DNA of 64,000 nt from Streptomyces griseus (GTDB lineage: Bacteria > Actinomycetota > Actinomycetes > Nanopelagicales > Nanopelagicaceae): assembly GCA_945884695.1 (NCBI GenBank), contig CAMCYO010000002.1, forward strand, positions 115,669-179,668. The letters are read 5' to 3'. A model generated the notes under the pieces. The model ran no database searches. It was not told the origin of the DNA and saw nothing but the letters and a program-made list of their open reading frames with translations. Positions 1 to 8,816 of the stretch are shown here, one piece after another; the first letter of the stretch is position 1; every line of letters starts with the position of its first letter. Made by a program: the position numbers and the translations under genes.

Positions 1-221
1 GCTTTTTAAGGTTGATTTTCCAGACCTTGGCAGACCGCATACATAAAGTGTTTTGCTCCAATGGGGATCTTCTCTATAGTATGAAATAGACCTATCTTGA
101 TTTTTCAAGACATCTTCCAAAATTTTGTCATGAATAGATATTACCCCAATGCGCGGCTTGACTCGACTAATAATTGATTGAATTTTTGAACCGAGTCATT
201 AGATTGTATGTAAATCTTCAT
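1..221 (-). pseudogene. P-loop (sulfotransferase/kinase-like) protein, 5' part, frameshifted and cut by window edge
   Basis: Read on the minus strand from ATG at 221, the frame gives MKIYIQSNDSVQK and then runs to a stop at 141. A second frame, open from about 190 to the window edge, continues with PRIGVISIHDKILEDVL and ends in YVCGLPRSGKSTLKS, a Walker-A/PSB-loop-like motif seen in sulfotransferases and small-molecule kinases. One extra A in the A5 run (T5 on + at 183-187) would join the two frames into one smooth protein. It therefore looks like one gene with a one-base deletion or sequencing error. It lies downstream of and co-directional with the PFTS gene, so a glycan-modifying role such as sulfation is possible but unproven. 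The family cannot be fixed from this fragment. Confidence 0.45.
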
Positions 222-319
222 TACATTATATTTAAGGCTCCCACCTAGAAATTGCAAGATATATCTATAGGAATCACTTCAACTAGATATTCAATTGCAA
301 CGGCACCTCCATTTATGCC

Positions 320-1948
320 CTAAAGTGCAAGCACGCCTATCAGCCATTCCTTCAACTTCTCCTTAGAATTTATACACTCCAATTCGTGGTATCTAGAATT
401 AAATAACGGAGTTTTTGGATTGCATGTAAAATAGGTTGCTGGATGTCCCATTTCCATGGCGATAATCGCTGGGCTGGTGAAAGGGACACACACAGTTGCA
501 TCCGTAGAACGTATGAGCCTTGACGGTGCAACAGAGGGGTCTATCAGCCGGTAATTGTTCGGATAAATATTTTTAAGCACCTCTAAATTATCTTTGTAGA
601 CATCGTATCGCTTTAGGCCTATATTTCTTTTCGGTTTATGCAAGACGGTTAATCCAAACTCTAAACACACATCTACAACCTGTTTTAGTAGAGTACTTGC
701 TTGAATTGGATCTTGAGATCCATAAGAATTATAAGTAGTAAGCCCGAAGTGTCCTAAGTGTGGTTCCAAGTCAAATAAAGCAATACTCTTGCCTTCAATA
801 ATGGGAATTGTGACATCAGAATCAGTCCACCACGGCATGCCAATTACAATGAATCGTGTCGAAGGAAGATAATTGATTCTAACTAATTCTGATTTTTGAA
901 CCTCATCAATGACCCAACACTCTTTCCATCTCGATAACTGCCATAACTCATTTTTTGGTCTTGTGCCACTCAGATAGTTTGGTTCCTCTTCACTCGAATA
1001 GAAAACTAAGCATATACGGCTACCGAGATTCTCAAACAATGAAGTCCATAATGGTTTTGATAAACTCTGCGAATTATTAAAAAAAAGCATTCTCGTGGAT
1101 AGATTAGACCCGGAACGGAAAATCCGTATAAATAATAAGAGCTCTGAAAAATTCAAAAACTTGAAAACTTTGAAAGAGTAGGTGGATCTGCGGAAATAGA
1201 AAAACTTGATTGCCATAACCGCAACATGAAGTCTAGAAAAAAAACCATAATTCATCGACGATGATTGCGGGAACATAGATTCAGAAATCGCAAGCTTTTC
1301 TGAATCCGTAAAACCTAAGATCTGCTGGCGATCCGAAGAGCCCCTTAACCAATCACCAAAGAATTCTTGCTGGCTAAGATTATTTCGAGCCCCGATTATT
1401 TCTGGTGCAATTCCAACAACGACAGCGCCTTTAAAAAACCATTCGTCATTTTGAAAGAACTCTGACTGTAAAAATGCTGATTCGTTAATAATAGAGTGAC
1501 CAATCTCCCAACATTTCTTAATCATTAAAATACAGTTCAAGAATTGGTACATTATTTTGCTCATAACACAATTGACTTGTAACCCATTTTGATTTGCGAT
1601 TTTTATCCATGCATTTGGTAATGGATACCAACACTTGGAATTTGTCGCTCTTGCAAAACTTAAACACTTAACAAACTCAATCCGAGTTAACAGAAGGTTT
1701 ACTCGCCTCTGAGTAAAGCGACTAGCCACCTCCGGTACGGTTGCGAATTTGTTGAATGATGATGTTTTCAACGCTGAGAGGCGTTCATTCTCGAATTTGC
1801 ATATTGCATCGCGAACGTTTCGAATCATCTCTAAATCGCCCGACTCGCATATTAACTTGTGACCACCGCGAATCAATTCGTCATAATGTTTTAAATTAAG
1901 AAAAGGAAGACAAATTTTTAGAAGATTCCTCTGAAGAATTCTTAGCAT
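320..1948 (-). CDS. polysaccharide biosynthesis PFTS motif protein
   Basis: This 542-aa protein carries VCVPFTSPAIIAMEMG near its C-terminus, the hallmark of the 'polysaccharide biosynthesis PFTS motif' family, which is found only in surface-glycan clusters and whose biochemical role is not established. The C-terminal half (about 330-540) reads like a GT-B fold donor-binding domain: HKPKRN basic stretch, a predicted strand, then PFTS and a helix. There is no signal peptide or clear membrane segment, so it is probably cytoplasmic. The ATG overlaps the end of the upstream Gfo/Idh gene, implying translational coupling. A glycosyltransferase-like function is the best guess. The N-terminal half has no recognisable motif. 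Confidence 0.7.
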   Translation of the reverse strand: MLRILQRNLLKICLPFLNLKHYDELIRGGHKLICESGDLEMIRNVRDAICKFENERLSALKTSSFNKFATVPEVASRFTQRRVNLLLTRIEFVKCLSFARATNSKCWYPLPNAWIKIANQNGLQVNCVMSKIMYQFLNCILMIKKCWEIGHSIINESAFLQSEFFQNDEWFFKGAVVVGIAPEIIGARNNLSQQEFFGDWLRGSSDRQQILGFTDSEKLAISESMFPQSSSMNYGFFSRLHVAVMAIKFFYFRRSTYSFKVFKFLNFSELLLFIRIFRSGSNLSTRMLFFNNSQSLSKPLWTSLFENLGSRICLVFYSSEEEPNYLSGTRPKNELWQLSRWKECWVIDEVQKSELVRINYLPSTRFIVIGMPWWTDSDVTIPIIEGKSIALFDLEPHLGHFGLTTYNSYGSQDPIQASTLLKQVVDVCLEFGLTVLHKPKRNIGLKRYDVYKDNLEVLKNIYPNNYRLIDPSVAPSRLIRSTDATVCVPFTSPAIIAMEMGHPATYFTCNPKTPLFNSRYHELECINSKEKLKEWLIGVLAL

Positions 1949-2904
1949 TATGATAGTAAAGTAGCTAACAATAATGCATTTTTGGCGTCATTAAGTCTCG
2001 CTGATCTTAGATTTGCCTCTGGATTCGTAATTAGAGTTCGGAGTTCTTGAAACTGTAATACAAATCCTGGCTTAGCGCTGATGTCTTCTGCACTAATCAC
2101 CCATTCATTCAATAATTTCTTAGTGTACCTTTTGACTGGCCAATTAGCACTCGCATCAATCATTTCCAGTTCCTTACATATATTTAGTTTCTCTATTGGA
2201 TTCAATTCCAGATTTAATCCAGACGCCCAACATTTAATAGAGAGGTTTTCCGGAATTCCGTACCCTAGTGATATCGAACCAACAAATCTATTTTCTGAGC
2301 GAAAACTAACAACACAGAATTTTGTTCCTTGATTATCAGAAATCTTCTCTGTTCCAAGAATTTTGATTTTTCCGAATAAGTAAGGTATCAAGTCCAATAT
2401 GTGAGTAGCATTCTCAAAGAGCATCCTTTGCCGAGAGTCAAAGTCAGCATCTGGATCCCATGAGAGTTCTGGTATGTTAATTTTGACAAGTCCAAAATCT
2501 AAATTAGATAATTTCTCTTTAAACGCTGTGACAGAAGAGTAATGTCTTCGATTGTATCCAACAATGACTTTAGAGGTGTCCCAATTCTCTAAATCTTCAA
2601 TTTCGCTTACGAGTAGTGAAACTGGCTTCTCCACAAGTATTGGAATCTTTTTTTCCAAACATTTCTTGAGGATAGCGAAGTTAGATTCAGTAGTTGCAGC
2701 GATCAAAATGGCTTGCAAATCAACAGCGAGTAGGTCATCCAATGAATTTTTGAAATCTAAAAGTGGATTTTGGCTGGCTAATTGCTTTGCCCTTTCTGAA
2801 TTCTGTGTTCCGCAAATAGCGACAGGTTCAAACCCTGCCTGTCGCGCGGCCGTAAGATGAAACGGAACTATATTGCCAGCACCAACAATTCCTAGTTTGA
2901 TCAT
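1948..2904 (-). CDS. Gfo/Idh/MocA family oxidoreductase
   Basis: This 318-aa cytoplasmic NAD(P)-dependent sugar oxidoreductase starts with the Rossmann motif GIVGAGNIVPFHL and has the family's EKPVSLL motif near residue 93, whose Lys sits by the nicotinamide. Length is slightly short for the family (330-380). The ATG overlaps the end of the preceding Gfo/Idh gene and its stop overlaps the PFTS gene, so the three are one coupled unit. In glycan clusters such enzymes oxidise or reduce NDP-sugars or free sugars, for example WbpB-type C3 oxidation. The substrate cannot be read from sequence. The neighbouring paralogue is clearly diverged, so the two are probably not redundant. Confidence 0.8.
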   Translation of the reverse strand: MIKLGIVGAGNIVPFHLTAARQAGFEPVAICGTQNSERAKQLASQNPLLDFKNSLDDLLAVDLQAILIAATTESNFAILKKCLEKKIPILVEKPVSLLVSEIEDLENWDTSKVIVGYNRRHYSSVTAFKEKLSNLDFGLVKINIPELSWDPDADFDSRQRMLFENATHILDLIPYLFGKIKILGTEKISDNQGTKFCVVSFRSENRFVGSISLGYGIPENLSIKCWASGLNLELNPIEKLNICKELEMIDASANWPVKRYTKKLLNEWVISAEDISAKPGFVLQFQELRTLITNPEANLRSARLNDAKNALLLATLLS

Positions 2905-3947
2905 GAAATCATCCAGTCATGAAACCTATATTTGTTTAGGTCAGTCTGATTAAGTGGCAAAGTGGTGCTCATCTTAGAAGAATCAGCTATAAGCATCCCC
3001 AAGATTGCTTCCGTGGCTTGGATTCCTAGTTCAAGATCCCCCCAAGGTTCAGCATTTATGAATTTTTCATAGATATTTACCAGCCCGTCGTTTCCAAGTG
3101 AATCTATAAATGCACTAAATTGTTCAATCGGCTCCGTAGCCAAATATGTCCTTGTTGGTTTATCAATCTTGAATGTATTTTCATCTGAGATCTTAAATAG
3201 ACTAGCCTGATTGCCTTCGATAACTAGTTTACCTCGTGAGAAGATTAAAATCGCAGACAGCTGAAGGTGCGATTCATTTGAAAACGAAATATTCAGATAT
3301 CGATCATCTGGAAATTCCCAAATTGCAGAACCAGCGAGAAAAAGAAATCTTGATGCCCGTGGGTTAATTGGAGAGTTATAAGTTAAGGCTGTAACTTCCG
3401 TAGCTTCTGAACCAAAAATCTGGATAGCAAGCGCCAAGTAATGAATTCCATTTGTGACTAGGCATTTAGCACCTCCTGAAACAAGAATATTTCTAACTGG
3501 ACCCAGAGAGTAGATTTTGGTGATTCTTTCCAGTTGTTGCATAAAATGCGAGTATGACCATGTTAAGTTGCAAATCACTTTTATTTTTCCCCTTGCGATA
3601 ACCGCCTTCAACTCCTCAAGATCTTCAATTTTTGACGCCAAAGGTTTCTCTATAATGAAAAAGTTAACCCCAAGTTCAACTAATTCGTGAAACGAAGTGG
3701 TATGGTCTGGTCCCCAATTTGCAATCACAGCTAAATTAATAGCAGGAACTTGGTGTATTTCCTGTATTGTTGAGTAGTAACAAATTTTGTTCCTATCAAA
3801 GTGTGACTCAAGATATTTCGCAACTTCAAGATTTGGGTCGACTACACTGACTAAATCTGCAATTCCAAGTGAATGTTCAAGGTGCACCTTACCGATTGAC
3901 CCAAGCCCCACAATTAGAATATGGGTCCTTACTTCTAAGTAATTCAC
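2901..3947 (-). CDS. Gfo/Idh/MocA family oxidoreductase
   Basis: This 348-aa sugar oxidoreductase has the Rossmann glycine motif ILIVGLGSIGKVHLEH close to the N-terminus and the EKPLAS motif near residue 100. The start is GTG at 3947, preceded at exactly six bases by TAGAAT, a good actinobacterial -10 for a leaderless transcript; no Shine-Dalgarno is visible. It heads a coupled run with the second Gfo/Idh gene and the PFTS gene. The substrate is unknown. The cluster context (sugar amidotransferase, nonulosonate genes) makes an NDP-sugar or sugar-acid step likely. Confidence 0.8.
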   Translation of the reverse strand: MNYLEVRTHILIVGLGSIGKVHLEHSLGIADLVSVVDPNLEVAKYLESHFDRNKICYYSTIQEIHQVPAINLAVIANWGPDHTTSFHELVELGVNFFIIEKPLASKIEDLEELKAVIARGKIKVICNLTWSYSHFMQQLERITKIYSLGPVRNILVSGGAKCLVTNGIHYLALAIQIFGSEATEVTALTYNSPINPRASRFLFLAGSAIWEFPDDRYLNISFSNESHLQLSAILIFSRGKLVIEGNQASLFKISDENTFKIDKPTRTYLATEPIEQFSAFIDSLGNDGLVNIYEKFINAEPWGDLELGIQATEAILGMLIADSSKMSTTLPLNQTDLNKYRFHDWMIS

Positions 3948-3953
3948 TCGGCT

Positions 3954-3959
3954 ATTCTA
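3954..3959 (-). promoter_or_regulatory. candidate -10 of a leaderless promoter (Gfo/Idh gene)
   Basis: TAGAAT on the minus strand ends six bases before the GTG start at 3947, placing the predicted transcription start at or next to the start codon. The rest of the 264-base gap to 4211 shows no other clear signal, and no terminator for the upstream amidotransferase gene was seen. Confidence 0.4.
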
Positions 3960-4211
3960 TCGCTTTAATTTGAGGAACAATTGGAATGAAATGATGTTCT
4001 TAACCTAGACATAAGAATTTACTGATACTCAATCAAGATATCTAATCACGAGGACTATATTGAAGTTCATTTCTTAACTTAACTGCAGAATTGACTGATT
4101 TAGCGAGAATGTCGAATTAAAACTAAAAGAAACATTCTACTATGGGTTAACCTCGTAGAGACTTCCTTCAAAGAAAAAGTAAATCCACTTACGTTGGCAT
4201 CTGAGGGCTCC

Positions 4212-5498
4212 CTAAGAAACTTGGTGCCTCAATTTCCATGAATCCCCTAACTTTTGCCAAAGATGGGGGCTACGGAAGTCATCGGCTAGCGAGAGAAATA
4301 ACTCCTTGGTCATTACAGGATTTGTGAATTGAGACAAGACTTTAGATCCGAGCCTTTCGTCGATGGAAAGATATCTCATCAAATCCTCTTCGAATCTAGC
4401 GGGCCACTCTCCATCAAATCTTTTTACAAGGGCAACCCCTTCTTCCCTCGAGATTTCATTACTTCTAATCTCCTGCGCAGCATCGTATGTTGCTCTTCCT
4501 AGACCAAACTTTATAAATGTTGTCCAATAATGAAGATCGTCAATTTTGTCATCAATCGAGTTGTATTTGCTATATGTTCCTGGAGTTCTTTCTGGACTGG
4601 GTTTAAACCCTCCATGCTCAACCGCGTAGTAGTAGGCAGACTGAGGATGCCACTTTAGGTAGTAGCCGAGGTAATGAACGGAAATTTTTGCTTTCTTCAA
4701 TTTATCCACTTCGGCCGGCAAATATTGCTGAAGTTCGTAACGCTCAATTCCATAACGCTCAACTAATTCTGAAATTGGCACACCACTTAAAAGTGTGTTT
4801 TTATCCGATTCGGAACTAAAGTACTGTGTATCACGAATGGATGAATTCGAATCAGCTATCGGATTCCCGTACTCAGCTTCATTCTCCCCATAAAAAATAA
4901 GTGGGATCTCATGCAAGATTGCCAATTTTGGTGCCATACCTTTTTGTCCCAACATGAAAGGTTGAAAAGGATGAAATAAATTTTCGACAGCAAGCCTTGT
5001 TAAGAGACGGTGGACTTGACCGTTTGGCGTCGTAAGAAGGTTGTCGAAACCTGAGTGAATCCAAGACTGAAAATTTTCCCAGCCCCATTTTGTATATTCG
5101 TGTGGTGCCCATGTGACGGTAAGCGGTCGAAATCCGTACTTATACTTGAGAATGTGTGATTGAAAGAAACTATCCTTTCCGCCTGAACCGGGAACAATGC
5201 AATTATATTTTCCTGGAAAGCCCTTGTATTTAGATGCCAGCTCATAAAGTTCAGATTCACGCTGTGACCAATCGATTTCATTCGATTTTCTAATTGCGAA
5301 TTGGCATGCATCACAAATGCCATTTTCATCAAAAGCTATGGTTTTCTTGACAGACTCTTTTGAGTGTTCAAATTCAACTGCGCTATTTGGTCGCTGATTT
5401 GAAATTACACATATTTTACAAAAAACTACTTTCTCTGGAAGCCCATACAGTGTTTGTGGGCCTAACCCGCCAGGTATGGATTCAGAACCACTCATCAT
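4212..5498 (-). CDS. N-acetyl sugar amidotransferase (WbpG/PseA/PtmG type)
   Basis: This 428-aa enzyme transfers ammonia to an N-acetyl group of a sugar to give an acetamidino group. It has paired zinc-ligand cysteines (CKIC, residues 27-30; CDAC, 62-65) and an ATP-pyrophosphatase PP-loop SGGKDS (105-110), with family blocks TWAPHEYTKWGWEN and FYGENEAEYG further on. It follows hisH- and hisF-like genes by two bases, the same trio as WbpG-HisH2-HisF2 in Pseudomonas and the amidotransferase context of Campylobacter pse/leg loci. Ammonia is presumably supplied by the HisH-HisF pair. Given the complete legionaminate-type pathway next door, a legionaminic acid derivative is the likely acceptor; this is inference. 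Confidence 0.88.
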   Translation of the reverse strand: MMSGSESIPGGLGPQTLYGLPEKVVFCKICVISNQRPNSAVEFEHSKESVKKTIAFDENGICDACQFAIRKSNEIDWSQRESELYELASKYKGFPGKYNCIVPGSGGKDSFFQSHILKYKYGFRPLTVTWAPHEYTKWGWENFQSWIHSGFDNLLTTPNGQVHRLLTRLAVENLFHPFQPFMLGQKGMAPKLAILHEIPLIFYGENEAEYGNPIADSNSSIRDTQYFSSESDKNTLLSGVPISELVERYGIERYELQQYLPAEVDKLKKAKISVHYLGYYLKWHPQSAYYYAVEHGGFKPSPERTPGTYSKYNSIDDKIDDLHYWTTFIKFGLGRATYDAAQEIRSNEISREEGVALVKRFDGEWPARFEEDLMRYLSIDERLGSKVLSQFTNPVMTKELFLSLADDFRSPHLWQKLGDSWKLRHQVS

Positions 5499-5500
5499 AC

Positions 5501-6115
5501 TTAAACTATATCAGTTGACAATATTTCAGAAAGAAATTTGAGTCCAGTTTCACCGCTTCGCTCTGGATGAAATTGAACACCTAAGACATTATCCACTTTA
5601 TATACTGCCAGGATTCTTTCTAATCCATGAGCGGATTCGGCTAGGTGGCTATCCGCTTTCTCAACTTCCATTCGGTACCCGTGTGAAAAATAAAAGTAAC
5701 TGTCCTCCAATGATAAAGACTTTTTAGTTCTTTCATTGAATTTGACTTTTGCCCAGCCCTGATGCGGGACTGCACATTTATTTCGATCAAGTTTCTTAAC
5801 CAAACCAGGTATAAATGAAAGACCTTCGACACCCTCACTCTCCTCGCTAGATTCAAGAAACATTTGCGCACCTAAGCACAAGCCAATAAGTGGATTTCCA
5901 CTTTCAAAATGCTTCTGAATTGAGTTCCTCTGCCCCGATTCGCTTATGTTTTGCATCCCCAGGCCAAATGCGGCAACACCGGGGACAAGAACAACATCTG
6001 ACTTATTGATTTTTGTGCCATCGAGATCTACTTCAAAATCGATCTTTAAGTGGCTGAGCGCTGATATCACACTGAAAATATTTCCAACCCCGTAGTCCAC
6101 TACCGCAACCCTCAT
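5501..6115 (-). CDS. hisH: imidazole glycerol phosphate synthase subunit HisH-like glutamine amidotransferase
   Basis: This 204-aa class I glutaminase has the nucleophile in GLCLGAQ (Cys80) and the His/Glu dyad in QFHPE (about 183 and 185). It begins with the typical HisH motif VAVVDYGVGNIFS. It sits between a HisF-like gene (4-base overlap upstream) and the sugar amidotransferase (2-base gap downstream), with no other histidine genes nearby. That supports a dedicated HisH2 that hydrolyses glutamine to feed ammonia to sugar amidination rather than histidine synthesis. Distinguishing the two roles needs the genome's other hisH copy. Confidence 0.85.
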   Translation of the reverse strand: MRVAVVDYGVGNIFSVISALSHLKIDFEVDLDGTKINKSDVVLVPGVAAFGLGMQNISESGQRNSIQKHFESGNPLIGLCLGAQMFLESSEESEGVEGLSFIPGLVKKLDRNKCAVPHQGWAKVKFNERTKKSLSLEDSYFYFSHGYRMEVEKADSHLAESAHGLERILAVYKVDNVLGVQFHPERSGETGLKFLSEILSTDIV

Positions 6116-6864
6116 CGACGAACTTCTATTCCAACTGAATTCAAGTAAGTCTTGATTTGGCTGATGGTGTATTTTTCAAAATGTAACATTGAGGCAAGTG
6201 CAACGCCGTTTGCTCCAGCCTTTTGGGCTAATAAAATATCTTCTGGTGTTCCTGCTCCACCATGGGCGATTATCGGTACTTGAGTTACTGAACGTACAGC
6301 TTCTATTAGCGCAAGATCAAACCCCAACATGGTTCCTTCTTGGTCAATTGAAGTTAAGATTATTTCTCCAACACCTAGATCAACTGTTTCTTGAACCCAA
6401 TGTAGAACATCTTTTCCTGAATGTTCTCTTCCGCAATCAGTCATTGCGGTCCAGTTTGAACCATTTGTTCTCTTCGCTTCAATTCCAAGAATGACTGCTT
6501 GACAACCTAGGGCATTTCCAATTTGAGCTATTAATGCAGGATTATGGATTGCTGCTGTATTTATTGAAATCTTGTCTGCTCCAGCACGGATAAGCGAAAC
6601 AGCATCTTCAGCAGTTCGAATGCCACCACCAACGCTTAGGGGTATGAATACATGATTGGCTGTTTTTGAAACCAACTCTTGAATTGAATTTCTTCCATAA
6701 AGCGATGCGACGATATCTTGATAACTTATCTCATCAGCGCCCTCAGAATAGTACTTATCCGCGAAACTAGAAGGGTCGCCTAATTTTCGCAAACCCTCCA
6801 AGTGGATACCTTTGACCAAATTGGGGGGTTTCACATCCAAGCGAGCAATAACTCGAAAAACCAT
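6112..6864 (-). CDS. hisF: HisF-like cyclase subunit (HisF2/WbuZ type)
   Basis: This 250-aa (beta/alpha)8 barrel shows HisF signatures: RLDVK near the N-terminus (Asp10), a phosphate-loop-like PLSVGGGIRT, the second half-barrel motif IIAHGGAGTPED, and a central ILTSIDQEGT. It overlaps hisH by four bases and is first in the hisF-hisH-amidotransferase run. In such clusters the HisF homologue acts as the ammonia channel partner of HisH, passing ammonia to the WbpG-type enzyme. Length is normal for HisF (about 250). A classical role in histidine synthesis cannot be excluded without the rest of the genome. Confidence 0.85.
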   Translation of the reverse strand: MVFRVIARLDVKPPNLVKGIHLEGLRKLGDPSSFADKYYSEGADEISYQDIVASLYGRNSIQELVSKTANHVFIPLSVGGGIRTAEDAVSLIRAGADKISINTAAIHNPALIAQIGNALGCQAVILGIEAKRTNGSNWTAMTDCGREHSGKDVLHWVQETVDLGVGEIILTSIDQEGTMLGFDLALIEAVRSVTQVPIIAHGGAGTPEDILLAQKAGANGVALASMLHFEKYTISQIKTYLNSVGIEVRR

Positions 6865-7056
6865 TTAAGAAATCGACGCTTTCAAGCTAGAAAACTGACA
6901 TGGAACCCAAGAAGTGAATGTAAGTGAGCCTGGATACCTCATTAGCTTTCCATCCTTCTCGAGAGTCCTAGATTCAATGAACTAGTACCTTAGACTATCT
7001 CTCTATACGAGCCACAGTGAAGCTTATGGCAATAGAAATGGAAGTCCATTCTCCTC

Positions 7057-8067
7057 ATGTCGGTAGACCTAACATCCAAGAAATCAAAGATCCTATTACG
7101 TGGTTTTGGATCAATCGGTAGGCAGTATGCAAACACTTTGGCCGAACTTGGATGCACTGAGATTGATGTGGTTTCTAATTATCCCATTGACCGGGATAGT
7201 TTGCCTGAATTTAAGTTTGTAACTCTTGTAAATAAAAGCAAAATACTTAGAGTGGATTACGATCTGGTGATAATTGCTTCGGAAACAAAATCGCACTTAA
7301 AGGATTTTGAAGACCTTCGACGCCTTGGAAAAAATGTTTTAATTGAGAAACCCATAGCATCCAACTTAGAAGACGTGAAGAACTATACGCGAACATTGAA
7401 TTCCAAGAAGGTTTTTGTTTCTAGCCCACTTCGCTTTTACTTGAATTTTGAAAAGCTACCAGAAATGATTAATTCACTTGGGGAATTGTACTTAATTGAG
7501 GTTGAATGTAAATCTTGGATGCCGGACTGGCGTCCGACTAGAGATTATCAAGATGGGTATTGGGCTGACCCTGGCCAGGGTGGAGTCTTGCGAGACTTAA
7601 TTCATGAAATAGATTACCCACTCGCTCTTTTCGGTTTGCCCAATGCAGTAAATTGCAAACTGGAATTTGGTACCGAAAGTGAGCCATTTCCGGTAGATAC
7701 GAAAGCAGATTTAAATTGGATTACTTCAACAGGAGCAGATGTCAGAATTCATCTTGATTATTTCTCAAAGAAATCTTCTCGCGCTATGACCGTGAATGGA
7801 GAAAAAGGAGAAATTCATTGGGATCTGCTCAATGGAAAACTAGAAGTTAAAGACAATTCTGGAAAAGTTCGTTTTTCGAATTCTGAAAAGACTCTGCCAT
7901 CGGATGCGCTGTATAGGCAAGTAAGTTCCGTACTGTTAGAAAGTGAAAAATTTTATCCATCAAGCGTCCAGGAGGCAATCAACGCTCTAGCCATTGTAGA
8001 TGCTGGAAGAAAAGCTGACTTGAATCAACAAGAATCAGTAGTGACATATATAGACTTATCGCATTGA
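7057..8067 (+). CDS. ptmF: Gfo/Idh/MocA family oxidoreductase, PtmF-like
   Basis: This 336-aa protein has a Rossmann motif LRGFGSIGRQYANTLA at about 14-29 and the EKPIAS motif near residue 105. It leads a plus-strand run ptmF-legF-ptmA, which matches the order of oxidoreductase, CMP-sugar synthetase and SDR genes in Campylobacter ptm loci, where PtmF and PtmA have been proposed to act in supplying the amino sugar for GDP-GlcNAc. The gene name rests on context rather than a diagnostic motif. The 192-base divergent gap before it (6865-7056) presumably holds promoters for both directions, but none stands out. Confidence 0.7.
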   Translation: MSVDLTSKKSKILLRGFGSIGRQYANTLAELGCTEIDVVSNYPIDRDSLPEFKFVTLVNKSKILRVDYDLVIIASETKSHLKDFEDLRRLGKNVLIEKPIASNLEDVKNYTRTLNSKKVFVSSPLRFYLNFEKLPEMINSLGELYLIEVECKSWMPDWRPTRDYQDGYWADPGQGGVLRDLIHEIDYPLALFGLPNAVNCKLEFGTESEPFPVDTKADLNWITSTGADVRIHLDYFSKKSSRAMTVNGEKGEIHWDLLNGKLEVKDNSGKVRFSNSEKTLPSDALYRQVSSVLLESEKFYPSSVQEAINALAIVDAGRKADLNQQESVVTYIDLSH

Positions 8068-8082
8068 TTGTAAAGCCGAGAA

Positions 8083-8814
8083 ATGGAGTTCGCTTTGAAG
8101 GAAGTCGTTGGGCTCATTCCGGCGCGTGGGGGCTCAAAAGGGATTCCTCGGAAGAATCTCAAAGTTGTTGCTGGCTTGCCTCTAATAGCCCACACTATTC
8201 GATTTGCCTTATCTTGCCCACAATTTACGAAGATTTTAGTTTCCACTGACGATCCTGAAATTGCAAAAGTTGCTCAGGATTTTGGCGCAGATGTGCCGTT
8301 CATTCGACCGGCAGAGATTAGTGGCGATCAATCCCCCATGGTCGACGTTGTGAGTCACGCAGTTAAAGAAATCGATAATTTAAATACGAACGAATCTTGT
8401 GTAGTCCTTCTAGACCCTACGAGTCCAGTAAGGACCCAAGAAACACTTAAGGTTGCATTAGGTTTATTGGATGCCAAGCCAGGTATTGATGGAGTGATAT
8501 CAATTTCTAGACCCTATTTTAATCCATTGTGGGTAGGAGTTGGCAAAGATTCGCAAGGAATCCTAAGTCCTTTGAATCTAATAAATGAAAAATTCACCCG
8601 TAGGCAAGATGTTCCAGAGTATTGGCGTATTAACGGCAATTTCTATCTCTGGAGATTTAGCGTTGCACGAGAATTGAAGAAGGATTACCTTGCAATCGGT
8701 AAGTACGCCTCTGTTGAAACTCCAGAATTTAGCTCATTATCTATAGACTCAGAGGAAGAAATTAATCTTTTAGAAGCACTGTTAGTAGCCAAAATTGTTC
8801 GAATGGAGTATTAA
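8083..8814 (+). CDS. legF: acylneuraminate cytidylyltransferase family, CMP-legionaminate synthase-like
   Basis: This 243-aa enzyme activates a nonulosonic acid with CTP to give the CMP-sugar used by glycosyltransferases. Visible motifs are the nucleotide-binding LIPARGGSKGIPRKN at the N-terminus, then LLDPTSPVRT and YWRINGNFYLW. The ATG at 8083 follows ptmF by 15 bases. A TTG at 8095 with GGAG six bases upstream would give the more usual N-terminus MKEVVGLIPARG and is a real alternative. The enzyme could use legionaminic, pseudaminic or sialic acid; the neighbouring pathway genes favour legionaminic acid or a derivative. Confidence 0.85.
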   Translation: MEFALKEVVGLIPARGGSKGIPRKNLKVVAGLPLIAHTIRFALSCPQFTKILVSTDDPEIAKVAQDFGADVPFIRPAEISGDQSPMVDVVSHAVKEIDNLNTNESCVVLLDPTSPVRTQETLKVALGLLDAKPGIDGVISISRPYFNPLWVGVGKDSQGILSPLNLINEKFTRRQDVPEYWRINGNFYLWRFSVARELKKDYLAIGKYASVETPEFSSLSIDSEEEINLLEALLVAKIVRMEY

Positions 8815-8816
8815 GA

